DNA of 64,000 bases from Megascapheus bottae (GCA_024803745.1 JANJXV010000161.1:1-64000); one strand, 5' to 3'; positions 11,048-24,459 are shown, counted from the stretch's first letter. Numbers and translations are program-made. The notes: generated by a model from the letters alone, not told the origin.

Positions 11048-14000
11048 CTACTGATTATGACGAATGAGGGAAACCACTGAGCCTAAGTTCCTTTGAGTCT
11101 GGCTTACTTCACTTAATATGATTTGTTCTAAGTCTTTCCATTTCCTAACAAATGGGGCGATGTCATTCTTTCTGACAGCTGCATAGAATTCCATTGTGTA
11201 CAAATACCACAACTTGTTGATCCACTCATCAACTGAGGGACATCTGGGTTGGTTCCATATCTTTGCTATGGTGAATAGTGCTGCAATGAACATTGTTGTG
11301 CTAGTGGGTTTAGTAGGCCCTTGTTTCTGGATTGTTGGGTAAATGCCAAGTACTGGAATTGCTGGGTCATAGGGGAGTTGTATGTTTAGCGTTTTGAGGC
11401 ACTGCCGCACTGCTTTCCATAGTGGTTGAACGAGTTTGCACTCCCACCAACAGTGTAGTAGTGATCCCTCCTGACCACATCCCCTCCAGCATCTGTTGTC
11501 ATTCGTTTTCCTGATCCTGGCCATTCTAACTGGAGTTAGGTGGAATCTTAGACTTGTTTTGATTAGCATTTCTTTTATGACCAGAGATGTTGAGCATTTC
11601 TTCATGTGTCTATAGGCCATTTTTGTTTCTTCTTCAGAGAAGACTCTCTTTAAGTCTTTGGCCCATTTTGTAATGGGATGGGTGTTACTTTGGAGGTTAG
11701 TTTTGGAGTGATTCAATTTTTTGAGTTGTTGATATATTTTAGATATGAGGCCTTGTTCCGTTGTTTGGGTGGTGAAGATCTTCTCCCACTCTGTAGGCTT
11801 CCTGATTAGTTTACTAGCTATATCTGTTGCCATACAAAAGCTCTGCAGTTTAATGCAGTCCCACTTATCCAGCCTTTCTCTGATTTGTTGTGATTCTTGG
11901 TCCTTATTAAGAAAGTTTCGACCTGTACCAAGGAGGCCTAGTGTATCTCCTATTCCTTCCTGTAAACTTTTCAGTGTGTCAGCTTTTACCTCCACGTCTT
12001 TGATCCATTTGGAGTTAATTCTAGTGCAAGGGGACAAAGAAGGATCCAACTTTAGTTTTCTGCAGGTGTTTAACCAGTTCTGCCAGCACAACTTGTTGAA
12101 GAGGCTATCTTTCTTCCATTTTATTTTTTTGGCTCCCTGGTCAAAGATTAGGTGGCCATAGGTCTGTGGTTTAATATCTGGGTCCGCAGTTCTACTCCAT
12201 TGGACTTTAGGCCTGTTCTTGTGCCAGTACCAAGCTGTTTTGAGAATTATAGCTCTGTAATAGAGCCTTAAGTTTGGAATTGAAATTCCTCCAGCGCTGT
12301 TCTTTCTGCTAAGAAGTGTTTTTGCTATACGGGGTCTTTTATTATTCCAGATGAAATTTTGAATTGCCTCTTCTTTGTCTTTAAAGAATGACATTGGGAT
12401 GTTGATGGGTATTACATTGAATTTGTAGATAGCCCTTGGCAAGGTTGTCATTTTCACAATGTTGATTCTTCCAATCCAGGAGCAAGGGAGTTTTTCCATT
12501 TCCTTAGTTCTGCTTTAATTTCCTTTTTTAGGGTTTTAAAGTTTTCATCTAAACGGTCCTTTACATTCTTAGTTAAGCTAATTGCTAGGTACTTTATTTT
12601 CTTTGAGGCTATTGTGAAAGGATTTTCTTTCCTGATTATTGCCTCGTTCCTCTCAGTGTTGGCGTAAAGTAAGGCAGTTGATTTGTGAGGGTTGATTTTA
12701 TGGCCTGCTACCCTTCCAAAGCTTTGAATCAGCTCAAGGAGCTTGGGAGTAGAATCTATAGGATTCTTTAAATACAGAATCATGTCATCTGCAAAGAGGG
12801 ATAGTTTTATTTCCTCTTTCCCTACTTGGATCCCCTTTATGCTTGCTTCTTGCCATATTGCACTGCCTAGGAATTCTAGTACTATGTTAAAAAGGAGTGG
12901 AGAGAGTGGGCATCCTTGTCTCGTTCCTGATTTTAGAGGGAATGGCTTTAGATTTTCACCATTAAGTATAATACTAGCAGTGGGTTTCTCATACACAGCC
13001 TTTATTACATTGAGAAATGTTCCATGGATTCCTAGTTTCTCCACATCTTTTAACATAAAGGGGTTTTGGATCTTGTCAAATGCCTTTTCCGCATCTATTG
13101 AGACAATCATGTGATTTTATCCCTGCTCCTGTTGATGTGTTGAATTATATTAATTGATTTGTGTATGTTGAACCAGCTTTGCCTCCCTGTGATGAATCCA
13201 GTTTGATCATAGTGTATATTTTTTTGATGAGTTGTTGTAGACGGTTGGCCAGTATTTTGTTGAGAAGTTTTGCATCGAGGTTCATCAAAGAAATGGGTCT
13301 ATAGATCTCTTTCTTTGATGAATCTCTGTCTGGTTTGGGGATGAGGGATATGCTGGCTTCACAGAATCAGTTTAGTAAAGAACCTTCATTTTCAATTTCG
13401 TTGAAGAGCTTGAGGAGTATTGGTGTGAGCTCTGCTTTGAAGACCTTATAGAATTCAGCTGTGAATCCATCTGGCCCTGGGCTCTTTTTAAGTGGAAGTT
13501 GTCTAATTTCCATTTCTATTTCAGAGCTTGAAATAGGCCTTTTGAGTTGGGTTAGCTCTTCTTGGTTCAGTGTGTGTATGTTAATATTGTCTAGGAATTC
13601 ATCCATTACTTCTAGATTCTCAAATTTGTTGGCGTAAAGGTTTGAGAAGTATTCCCTCATGATATTCTGGATCTTGGTAATTTCTGTCGTGATATTACCA
13701 TTTTCATCTGCGATTTTGTTTATTTCGATATGCTCTCTTCTTTTTTTGGTAAGATTTGCTAAGGGCTTGTCAATTTTGTTAATTCTTTCAAGAACCAACT
13801 CCTTGTTTTGTTGATTCTTTCTATAGTTTTTTTTTATTCCAAATCATTTAATTCTGCTTTGATTTTAATAATTTGCTTTCTCCTAATGGGTTTAGGGTTG
13901 GTTTGTTGCTCTTTTTCCAGGAGGTTAAGGTGAGACATTAACTAGTTGGTTTGCCATTTTTCCAACTTGCTGTTATAGGCACTCCACGCTATAAATTTTC

Positions 14001-14831
14001 CTCTGAGTACTGCCTTTGTTGTGTCCCTAAGGAGTTGATATTTGTGTGCTCCTTATTGTTAAATTTCATAAACAGTTGGATATCTGTTCTGATCTCTTCG
14101 ATTACCCATTGTTTTTGATTCAACAATGTGTGGTTCAGTCTCCATGAGTTACAGGGTTTTCTTTGGTGGAGATGTGTGTTCAGCTCCAATTTGATGCCTT
14201 TATGGTCTGAGAGTGTGCCTGGAATAATTTCAGTGTTTCTGAATCTGTCCAGGTTTGCTTTATGGCCTAAGATGTGGTCTATTTTGGAAAATGTTCCATG
14301 TGCTGCTGAGAAAAACGTATATTGTGGTGCTACTGGGTGGAATATTCTGCAGATGTCTGTTAGATCTAGTTGGTTCAGTTCTAAGGTTTTTCTGTTGAGT
14401 TTTTGCCTTGTTGATCTGTCCATAGGTGAGAGTGGTGTGTTAAACTCACCAACAATCACTGTGTTTCGATCTATGTATGGTTTCAGTGTAAGTAAAGTTT
14501 GCTTGATGAAGTTTGGAGCTCCGGGATTGGGTGTGTAAATATTTAGGATTGTTATGTCTTCCGGGAGGAAAGATCCCTTTAGTAGTATGTAGTAACCTTC
14601 TTTGTCTTTTCTTACTAATTTTAGTTTGCAGTCTATTGTATCTGATATGAGGATGGCAACTCTAGCCTGTTTATGGGGGCAGTTAGCTTGATAGAGTTTA
14701 TTCCAACCTCTCACTTTCAAAAGATGATTGTTTTTGGGGAAGATGTGTCTCTCGAAGTCAGCAGAACGATGGCTCTTGCTTTTTGATCCAACTAGACAAC
14801 CTATGCCGTTTAATTGGAGAGTTAAGTCCAT
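11048..14831 (-). pseudogene. L1 copy 2 ORF2, broken
   Basis: Fragments on the minus strand are 13989-14831 (endonuclease), 13367-13798, 12454-13110 (RT core with 'FADDMILY') and 11048-12499 (C-terminal part, 483 codons, with the cysteine motif '[18 protein letters not shown]'). A private 1-base loss near 12488 shifts frame between the last two. The stop after 'YSEENL' (TAG) and the lost base near 13106 are shared with other copies. Confidence 0.93.
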
Positions 14832-15109
14832 TGATATTGAGAGTTAGGATTGAGAGATATTTATTAGTTCCTACCATTTTTAAAAGCTTTTAGTAGGGCC
14901 TGTGTCTTGACAGTTCTTGTGGTCCTTAAATGGTATGCTGTTTAGTGCCTTTTCTTTCCCTATATTGCTTGCATTATTTTGGTTTCTATTATAGAGCATC
15001 TTCTGAGAATCTCTAGTTCAATTATGTGTTGCTTTTGTTACGACATATTGTTGACTAGCTTTTCCCCTGGTAATGGAATGTATTTGTACTGCCCTCAGTT
15101 ATTAGCTGC

Positions 15110-16098
15110 TCAGTTGTATTTATTTGATTTAAGGGCATGACATATATGCTTCCAGTCACTTCGTGCTTGCATGGTCTCTGCTGAGAAATCTGGGGTTATT
15201 CTGATTGGTTTGCCTTTGTAGGTTACTGATCCCTTTTCCCTGGCTGCCTTTAGGATCTTTCCTTTCGTTTCTATTGATCCAGTTCGGATCACAATGTGGC
15301 GGTGGGATGTTCTTTTCTGGTCAGGTCTGTTTGGGGTTCTAAAAGCTTCTCGTATCTGGATGGGCCTGCCCTTCTGGATATTTGGGAAATTCTCTGAGAT
15401 GATTCCCTGAAGTATATTTCCAATACCATTGACCTCTTTCTCCACGCCCTCCTCAATACCAACTAGCCTTAAATTAGGCTTCCTAATTGTATCTTGGACC
15501 TCCTGAAGCGCTCTCTCATATTTCCTAGATTTGGATTGACTCATTTTCTGTTCTTTATAATACCTAAATTATCTTCAGCCACGGAAATTCTCTCCTCTGC
15601 AATGTCTAACCTGCTATCAAAGCTATCTACTTTATTTTTCATCTCCCTTGCTTCTAATTGCTCACTTTTGATGCCTTGCATCCCTTGTTTTAGATCATGT
15701 ATGGATTTCTTTATCTCCTTGATTTCCTTTTGAGTGGTTAGCTCAGTAGCTTTATTTTCTTTGGACATTTGCTGGAGTTTGGTCACGTTTTTATTTGTGG
15801 ATTCTTTGAATTCATCCATCTTTCTTTGAAAAACCTTTATTATGGCCTCCTTTATGGCTTCATCTTTTTCACTTATCACCTTGTTTTTGCTTTCCTCTTG
15901 TTCAGGTATGGCTTCCTCCATTATCTCTTTCTTTATATTTTCACATTTTTCATTAATGATGTTTATCAATTGCATTTGTGTAGCAATTGGAAGACTCTCC
16001 TCTAGGTTTGCCAGTGACTGTTCCATTGTCTGTTTACATTGGGTGGGGGATGTTGTTTCTTGATTTGACATTTTTCTTGAGTTTCTTGTTCTGCCCAT
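15110..16098 (-). pseudogene. L1 copy 2 ORF1, frameshifted
   Basis: It starts MGRTRNSRKMSNQETTSP at 16098. The first part (185 codons) is rich in Glu, Lys and Ile with heptad-like spacing, the coiled coil of L1 ORF1p. It stops in the ATGA overlap at 15541-15544, and the second part (144 codons) carries the RRM and C-terminal domain. The last codons differ from the other copies because of a locally scrambled patch at 14935-15125. Confidence 0.9.
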
Positions 16099-16760
16099 TT
16101 GAAAATGGGAGCAAGATTACTACTAAATACGATTATAGTTTTTCAGATATAACCAACCTAGACCTCTGTAGCTGGCAGACACTAGATGTTCACAAGTTTT
16201 GATTGGTATTATCACTCTTTCTTTTTGTGCACTTACAGACCAGCCTAATACAACCACTGATAAGCGATTTATACCCAAAACAATAAGCCTCTCAATCCAA
16301 TCTCTATTGTCTTTAAGTCCCTCTGAGCGTAGAGAATAATTAACCACCTACATATACAATATTGCTCAACAGCCATCAAGTGTAGATCCGTGCAGTATAA
16401 GGGTTGAAAGACGAGCAGAGGTCCAGAGATAGAAAAAAAGAATGAGAGAGGTCAGGGGAGGTGCAAGAGGATTAACGTAGGAGTGTAAGAATATTGTAGT
16501 AATGAAGAAAAGTAATAGCATAAGGATAACTGACCTAAGTTGGTAAGTAGGTAGCATATTTGAGTACAAAGTTTGGAAAGTATTAGAATAAAACTTATGT
16601 GTTGCTGCACGACTAGCTCTTAGCCCAACCAGTGGCCTCACAGTGGACCATGGGATGGATCTGTTTTTCTTGTCTACGTTGAGGGAAAGGGGTATTTCAC
16701 AAGATGCAGAAGCGAAGATTTCAGAAGCAAATGCTGTGAGTGAATTAGTTCGTAAAAAGC

Positions 16761-16970
16761 ATTTTTATTTTCTTTTATCTTTCTGCCAGTCTTGGGGCTT
16801 GAATTCAGGGCCTGAGCACTGTCCTCGGGTATTCTCAAGTCCAGCCCTCTGCCACTTGAGCCACAGTGCTACATCTAGATTTTCTATCTATGTGGTACTG
16901 AGCACTCAAACCCAGATCTTCATGGATGCTAGGCAAGCACTCTACCACTATGCCAAACTCTCAACCCTGA
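16761..16970 (-). repeat. Composite SINE in spacer 2
   Basis: Counterpart of the SINE in spacer 1, with scattered substitutions. Confidence 0.85.
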
Positions 16971-16986
16971 CATAGTAATTATAAAG

Positions 16987-17009
16987 TCATCATCATCATC
17001 ATCATCATA
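16987..17009 (+). repeat. (ATC)n microsatellite, spacer 2
   Basis: About 7 TCA repeats, uninterrupted (23 bp). Confidence 0.95.
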
Positions 17010-17204
17010 TCCAAATATCCTTTCTCCTACAAAGAATGAACACTTAACTGTGTCTAATGCTTTTTTTTTAATTTCACTAATTCTTCTGTGTTTTTCCCTC
17101 TTGCATTTTTTACACATGACAGCAAAGCTAATCATCAGGAAAAAATTGATTAGGATACAGAAACCTAATAATATCCTAGTAGATTGACGTCAAAAATATG
17201 TGGA

Positions 17205-17408
17205 AGATGCCCTGTGTGTTTGACCTAGTGGGAGAGTCCTTGGCTACCAAGCAGTAAGCCTCAGGTTTGATTCCTCATTACCACATACATAGAAAACGCT
17301 GCAAGTGGTGCTGTGGCTCGGTGGGACAGCTAAAGCCTAAAGAAAGCCCAAGAACAATGTTCACACTCTGAGGTCAAGTCCCAAGACTAGCAAAAACAAA
17401 AAAAAATT
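17205..17408 (+). repeat. ID-like SINE in spacer 2
   Basis: Counterpart of the plus-strand SINE in spacer 1, with a slightly longer A-rich tail. Confidence 0.8.
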
Positions 17409-17809
17409 CAACAAGGGGCAAAATGCAGGCAGAGAAGGCACTGTGAAGCAAATGTTTTGTAAAGGATGAGGGCAATATTGACCCTTAAGTTTGGATCTTA
17501 CCTAAGAAAGGCTCCTTGAGCCTGAGACCAGACTGGTAGTTGGGCCTAGTGGAAGACATTGGGATTGGACAAATAAGGTGTGCTGTATACTACATCCACA
17601 TGTATATTGTGAGACTGGAGGAGAGATTCAGCCTCCAGTATGTCTTTGGTGAGGTCTTTTGTGAGCAAGGATCTTTGGTCATTGGGCCCTGAAAGGTGAC
17701 CCTGCCTCCCTCACAATGGAACAGAATATGGAACCCTGGTAACCAAGCCACTGTAACTAACAACCAGCTCAAGCCAGCTCACTTGGCCTGTGGCTCAGGA
17801 GGAAGAAAG

Positions 17810-17976
17810 ATGTTGCTGTGCTGTTGCCAAAGGTCAGGAAACTCGAGTCTCAGGCATGGAAGTTGTGGATGTCTTACTCGAAGATGTACATGCTAGATCA
17901 TTGCCAAGCCACAAATCCAGTATAACAGAACTTTCTCTAAGAAGAAGGCCAGGAAAATCCAGGGCAACCAGATGAG
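17810..17976 (+). pseudogene. Exon-like block, possible RalGDS-like first exon, copy 2
   Basis: ATG and GAG|GTAAAT donor are both kept. It has the same in-frame TAG after 28 codons as copy 1. Confidence 0.35.
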
Positions 17977-18450
17977 GTAAATTTCTAAAAAGAAATGTAT
18001 TTGACCCCATCATCCTCCCCACACACTACAACTTTCTTTTTTTTCATTTTTTTATTGTAATTAGTAAAAGGGTTAGATGATATTTGCCAGATAGAAGGTG
18101 CATTAATTCACATACATTGATACCCTTTCACATGTCTTGGTACCCATTTCCCTCCAACCCCACACCCTCCACCCGTCTTGGTTTTCCCCCCTTCCCTATC
18201 AAATTTCAAATATCCAAATACAAATAAATTCAATATATCAGATAACAAAGTGAGATACTATACCAATATGGGATAACCAAGGGACAGCAAGCGAGATGAG
18301 AGACAACATAGTACATTAAGGACAACAATCATTCATTATATGGCTTTTGTGTCAATATCCTGGAGGTCCTTTCAATTAGCTTCACATTATATGGCCTTAT
18401 ATATGGCCTTTTGCTCTATTGACAATCTCTGCTAGTAGAGCCCAAGGTTT

Positions 18451-21400
18451 CTACTGATTATGACAAATGAGGGAAACCACTGAGCCTAAGTTCCTTTGAG
18501 TCTGGCTTACTTCACTTAATATGATTTGTTCTAAGTCTTTCCATTTCCTAACAAATGGGGCGATGTCATTCTTTCTGACAGCAGCATAGAATTCCATTGT
18601 GTACAAACACCACAACTTGTTGATCCACTCATCAACTGAGGGACATCTGGGTTGGTTCCATATCTTTGCTATGGTGAATAGTGCTGCAATGAACATTGTT
18701 GTGCTAGTGGGTTTAGTATGCCCTTGTTTCTGGATTGTTGGGTAAATGCCAAGTACTGGAATTGCTGGGTCATAGGGGAGTTGTATGTTTAGCGTTTTGA
18801 GGCACTGCCGCACTGCTTTCCATAGTGGTTGAACGAGTTTGCACTCCCACCAACAGTGTAGTAGTGATCCCTCCTGACCACATCCCCTCCAGCATCTGTT
18901 GTCATTCGTTTTCCTGATCCTGGCCATTCTAACTGGAGTTAGGTGGAATCTTAGACTTGTTTTGATTTGCATTTCTTTTATGACCAGAGATGTGGAGCAT
19001 TTCTTCATGTGTCTATAGGCCATTTTTGTTTCTTCTTCAGAGAAGACTCTCTTTAAGTCTTTGGCCCATTTTGTAATGGGATGGGTGTTACTTTGGAGGT
19101 TAGTTTTGGAGTGATTCAATTTTTTGAGTTGTTGATATATTTTAGATATGAGGCCTTGTTCCGTTGTTTGGGTGGTGAAGATCTTCTCCCACTCTGTAGG
19201 CTTCCTGATTAGTTTACTAGCTATATCCGTTGCCATACAAAAGCTCTGCAGTTTAATGCAGTCCCACTTATCCAGCCTTTCTCTGATTTGTTGTGATTCT
19301 TGGTCCTTATTAACAAAGTTTCGACCTCTACCAAGGAGGCCTAGTGTATCTCCTATTCCTTCCTGTAAACTTTTCAGTGTGTCAGCTTTTACCTCCACGT
19401 CTTTGATCCATTTGGAGTTAATTCTAGTGCAAGGGGACAAAGAAGGATCCAACTTTAGTTTTCTACAGGTGTTTAACCAGTTCTGGCAGCACAACTTGTT
19501 GAAGAGGCTATCTTTCTTCCATTTTTTTTTTTGACTCCCTGGTCAAAGATTAGGTGGCCATAGGTCTGTGGTTTAATATCTGGGTCCGCAGTTCTACTCC
19601 ATTGGACTTCAGGCCTGTTCTTGTGCCAGTACCAAGCTGTTTTGAGAATTATAGCTCTGTAATAGAGCCTTAAGTTTGGAATTGAAATTCCTCCAGCGCT
19701 GTTCTTTCTGCTAAGAAGTGTTTTTGCTATACGGGGTCTTTTATTATTCCATATGAAATTTTGAATTGCCTCTTCTATGTGTTTAAAGAATGACATTGGG
19801 ATGCTGATGGGTATTACATTGAATTTGTAGATAGCGCTTGGCAAGATTGTCATTTTCACAATGTTGATTCTTCCAATCCAGGAGCATGGGAGGTTTTTCC
19901 ATTTCCTTAGTTCTGCTTTAATTTCCTTTTTTAGGGTTTTAAAGTTTTCATCTAAACGGTCCTTTACATTCTTAGTTAAGCTAATTGCTAGGTACTTTAT
20001 TTTCTTTGAGGCTATTGTGAAAGGATTTTCTTTCCTGATTATTGCCTCGTTCCTCTCAGTGTTGGCGTAAAGTAAGGCAGTTGATTTGTGAGGGTTGATT
20101 TTATGGCCTGCTACACTTCCAAAGCTTTGAATCAGCTCAAGGAGCTTGGGAGTAGAGTCTATAGGATTCTTTAAATACAGAATCATGTCATCTGCAAAGA
20201 GGGATAGTTTTATTTCCTCTTTCCCTACTTGGATCCCCTTTATGCTTGCTTATTGCCATATTGCACTGCCTAGGAATTCTAGTACTATGTTAAAAAGGAG
20301 TGGAGAGAGTGGGCATCCTTGTCTCGTTCCTGATTTTAGAGGGAATGGCTTTAGATTTTCACCATTAAGTATAATACTAGCAGTGGGTTTCTCATACACA
20401 GCCTTTATTACATTGAGAAATGTTCCATGGATTCCTAGTTTCTCCACATCTTTTTACATAAAGGGGTTTTGGATCTTGTCAAATGCCTTTTCCGCATCTA
20501 TTGAGACAATCATGTGATTTTATCCCTGCTCCTGTTGATGTGTTGAATTATATTAATTGATTTGTGTATGTTGAACCAGCTTTGCCTCCCTGTGATGAAT
20601 CCAGTTTGATCATAGTGTATATTTTTTTTGATGAGTTGTTGCAGACGGTTGGCCAGTATTTTGTTGAGAAATTTTACATCGAGGTTCATCAAAGAAATGG
20701 GTCTATAGATCTCTTTCTTTGATGAATCTCTGTCTGGTTTGGGGATGAGGGATATGCTGGCTTCACAGAATCAGTTTAGTAAAGAACCTTCATTTTCAAT
20801 TTCGTTGAAGAGCTTGAGGAGTATTGGTGTGAGCTCTGCTTTGAAGACCTTATAGAATTCAGCTGTGAATCCATCTGGCCCTGGGCTCTTTTTAAGTGGA
20901 AGTTGTCTAATTTCCATTTCTATTTCAGAGCTTGAAATAGGCCTGTTGAGTTAGGTTAGCTCTTCTTGGTTCAGTGTGTGTATGTTAATATTGTCTAGGA
21001 ATTCATCCATTTCTTCTAGATTCTCAAATTTGTTGGCGTAAGGGTTTGAGAAGTATTCCCTCATGATATTCTGGATCTTGGTAATTTCTGTCGTGATATT
21101 ACCATTTTCATCTACGATTTTGTTTATTTCGATATGCTCTCTTCTTTTTTTGGTAAGATTTGCTAAGGGCTTGTCAATTTTGATAATTCTTTCAAGAACC
21201 AACTCCTTGTTTTGTTGATTCTTTCTATAGTTTTTTTTTTTATTCCAAATCATTTAATTCTGCTTTGATTTTAATAATTTGCTTTCTCCTAATGGGTTTA
21301 GGGTTGGTTTGTTGCTCTTTTTCCAGGAGGTTAAGGTGAGACATTAACTAGTTGGTTTGCCATTTTTCCAACTTGCTGTTGTAGGCACTCCACGCCATAA

Positions 21401-22249
21401 ATTTTCCTCTGAGTACTGCCTTTGTTGTGTCCCTAAGCAGTTGATATTTGTGTGCTCCTTATTGTTAAATTTCATAAACAGTTGGATATCTGTTCTGATC
21501 TCTTCGATTACCCATTGTTTTTGATTCAACAATGTGTGGTTCAGTCTCCATGAGTTACAGGGTTTTCTTTGGTGGAGATGTGTGTTCAGCTCCAATTTGA
21601 TGCCTTTATGGTCTGAGAGTGTGCATGGAATAATTTGAGTGTTTCTGAATCTGTCCACGTTTGCTTTATGGCCTAAGATGTGGTCTATTTTGGAAAATGT
21701 TCCATGTGCTGCTGAGAAAAACGTATATTGTGGTGTTACTGGGTGGAATATTCTGCAGATGTCTGTTAGATCTAGTTGGTCTATATAGTTGTTCAGTTCT
21801 AAGGTTTCTCTGTTGAGTTTTTGCCTTGTTGATCTGTCCATAGGTGAGAGTGGTGTGTTAAACTCACCAACAATCACTGTGTTTCGATCTATGTATGGTT
21901 TCAGTGTAAGTAAAGTTTGCTTGATGAAGTTTGGAGCTCCGGGATTGGGTGTGTAAATATTTAGGATTGTTATGTCTTCCGGGAGGAAAGATCCCTTTAG
22001 TAGTATGTAGTAACCTTCTTTGTCTTTTCTTACTAATTTTAGTTTGAAGTCTATTGTATCTGATATGAGGATGGCAACTCTAGCCTGTTTATGGGGGCAG
22101 TTAGCTTGATAGAGTTTATTCCAACCTCTCACTTTCAAAAGATGATTGTTTTTGGGGAAGATGTGTCTCTTGAAGTCAGCAGAACGATGGCTCTTGCTTT
22201 TTGATCCAACTAGACAACCTATGCCGTTTAATTGGAGAGTTAAGTCCAT
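18451..22249 (-). pseudogene. L1 copy 3 ORF2, broken
   Basis: Fragments on the minus strand are 21344-22249 (endonuclease, extended to 301 codons by the TGG), 20951-21253 (ended early by a private stop at 20951), 20510-20692 ('[20 protein letters not shown]'), 20250-20447 and 19473-20186 (RT core with '[13 protein letters not shown]', and 'MILY' at the start of the second fragment), and 18451-19494 (C-terminal part). A private frameshift lies near 19490. A private substitution also creates a stop in the RT core near 20248. Confidence 0.93.
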
Positions 22250-22526
22250 TGATATTGAGAGTTAGGATTGAGAGATATTTATTAGTTCCTACCATTTTTA
22301 AAAGCTTTTAGTAGGGCCTGTGTCTTGACAGTTCTTGTTGTCCTTAGATGGTATGCTGTTTAGGTGCCTTTTCTTTCCCTATATTGCATTTATTTTGGTT
22401 TTCTATGTATAGAGCATCTTTGAGAATTCTCTGTAGTGTTGGTTTTGTTTCGACATATTGTTGCAGCTTTTCCCTGGAATGGAATGTTTTTATTTTTCCC
22501 TCAGTTATGAATGAGAGCTTAGCTGG

Positions 22527-23527
22527 CTACAGTATTCTTGGTTGGTAGTTATTTGATATATGGGCATGACATATATGCTTCCAGTCACTTCGTGCTTGCA
22601 TGGTCTCTGCTGAGAAATCTGGGGTTATTCTGATTGGTTTGCCTTTGTAGGTTACTGATCCCTTTTCCCTGGCTGCCTGTAGGATCTTTCCTTCCGTTTC
22701 TATTGATCCAGTTTGGATCACAATGTGGCGGTGGGATGTTCTTTTCTGGTCAGGTCTGTTTGGGGTTCTAAAAGCTTCTAGTATCTGGATGTGCCTGCCC
22801 TTCTGGATATTTGGGAAATTCTCTGAGATGATTCCCTGAAGTATATTTCCAATACCATTGACCTCTTTCTCCACGCCCTCCTCAATACCAACTAGCCTTA
22901 AATTAGGCTTCCTAATTGTATCTTGGACCTCCTGAAGCGCTCTCTCATATTTCCTAGATTTGGATTGACTCATTTTCTGTTCTTTATAATACCTAAATTA
23001 TCTTCAGCCACGGAAATTCTCTCCTCTGCAATGTCTAACATGCTATCAAAGCTATCTACTTTATTTTTCATCTCCCTTGCTTCTAATTGCTCACTTTTGA
23101 TGCCTTGCATCCCTTGTTTTAGATCATGTATGGATTTCTTTATCTCCTTGATTTCCTTTTGAGTGGTTAGCTCAGTAGCTTTATTTTCTTTGGGCATTTG
23201 CTGGAGTTTGGTCACGTTTTTATTTGTGGATTCTTTGAATTCATCCATCTTTCTTTGAAAAACCTTTATTATGGCCTCCTTTATGGCTTCATCTTTTTCA
23301 CTTATCACCTTGTTTTTGCTTTCCTCTTGTTCAGGTATGGCTTCCTCCATTATCTCTTTCTTTATATTTTCACATTTTTCATTAATGATGTTTATCAATT
23401 GCATTTGTGTAGCAATTGGAAGACTCTCCTCTAGGTTTGCCAGTGACTGTTCCATTGTCTGTTTACATTGGGTGGGGGATGTTGTTTCTTGATTTGACAT
23501 TTTTCTTGAGTTTCTTGTTCTGCCCAT
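22527..23527 (-). pseudogene. L1 copy 3 ORF1, frameshifted
   Basis: Two parts (22970-23527 and 22527-22973) overlap at ATGA exactly as in the other copies. Both parts are otherwise open. Coiled coil is in the first part, RRM and C-terminal domain in the second. Confidence 0.9.
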
Positions 23528-24189
23528 TTGAAAATGGGAGCAAGATTACTACTAAATACGATTATAGTTTTTCAGATATAACCACCCTAGACCTCTGTCA
23601 CTGGCGGACACTAGATGTTCACAAGTTTTGATTGGTATTATCACTCTTTCTCTTTGTGCACTTACAGACCAGCCTAATACAACCACTGATAAGCGATTTA
23701 TACCCAAAACAATAAGCCTCTCAATCCAATCTCTATTGTCTTTAAGTCCCTCTGAGCGTAGAGAATAATTAACCACCTACATATACAATATTGCTCAACA
23801 GCCATCAAGTGTAGATCCGTGCAGTATAAGGGTTGAAAGACGAGCAGAGGTCCAGAGATAGAAATAAAGAATGAGAGAGGTCAGGGGAGGTGCAAGAGGA
23901 TTAATGTAGGAGTGTAAGAATATTGTAGTAATGAAGAAAAATTATAGCATAAGGATAACTGACATAAGTTGGTAAGTAGGTAGCATATTTGAGTACAAAG
24001 TTTGGAAAGTATTAGAATAAAACTTATGTGTTGCTGCACGACTAGCTCTTAGCCCAACCAGTGGCCTCACAGTGGACCATGGGATGGATCTGTTTTTCTT
24101 GTCTAGGTTGAGGGAAAGGGGTATTTCACAAGATGCAGAAGCGAAGATTTCAGAAGCAAATGCTGTGAGTGAATTAGCTCGTAAAAAGC

Positions 24190-24400
24190 ATTTTTATTTT
24201 CTTTTATCTTTCTGCCAGTCTTGGGGCTTGAATTCAGGGCCTGAGCACTGTCCTCGGGTTTTCTCAAGTCTAGCCCTCTGCCACTTGAGCCACAGTGCTA
24301 CATCTAGATTTTCTATCTATGTGGTACTGAGCACTCAAACCCAGATCTTCCTGGATGCTAGGCAAGCACTCTACCACTATGCCAAACTCTCAACCCTGAC
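24190..24400 (-). repeat. Composite SINE in spacer 3
   Basis: Counterpart of the SINE in spacer 1. Confidence 0.85.
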
Positions 24401-24415
24401 ATAGTAATTATAAAG

Positions 24416-24458
<43 letters not shown>

Positions 24459-24459
24459 A
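24416..24459 (+). repeat. (ATC)n microsatellite, spacer 3
   Basis: About 14 TCA repeats, uninterrupted (44 bp). Confidence 0.95.

Larger units (their letters stand above)
10632..16660 (-). mobile_element. L1 copy 2, full length
   Basis: On the minus strand the copy reads 5' UTR (about 16099-16660), ORF1 (15110-16098), inter-ORF gap, ORF2 (11048-14831), a 3' UTR of about 415 bp and the A tail (poly(T) at 10632 on the + strand). The 3' UTR has a G-rich run on the L1 sense strand (C-rich at 10755-10790 on +). No flanking target-site duplication was seen, consistent with amplification as part of a larger unit. Confidence 0.95.
16661..18035 (+). repeat. Array spacer 2 (non-L1)
   Basis: Same content and order as spacer 1: minus SINE, ATC microsatellite, plus SINE and exon-like block. 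It is shorter (1375 bp), partly because the microsatellite is contracted. Confidence 0.9.
18036..24090 (-). mobile_element. L1 copy 3, full length
   Basis: Complete from 5' UTR (23528-24090) to A tail (poly(T) at about 18036). It is the only copy with TGG instead of TAG after 'YSEENL' in ORF2, so it keeps the older state at that codon. Its endonuclease glutamate position ('FERH' in copies 1, 2 and 5) is 'FKRH', shared with copy 4. Confidence 0.95.

Noticed and set aside
11745..12161. 138-codon plus-strand ORF repeated in each unit
   Set aside because: It is the antisense of L1 ORF2 and recurs only because the L1 is duplicated. It has no independent codon signal.
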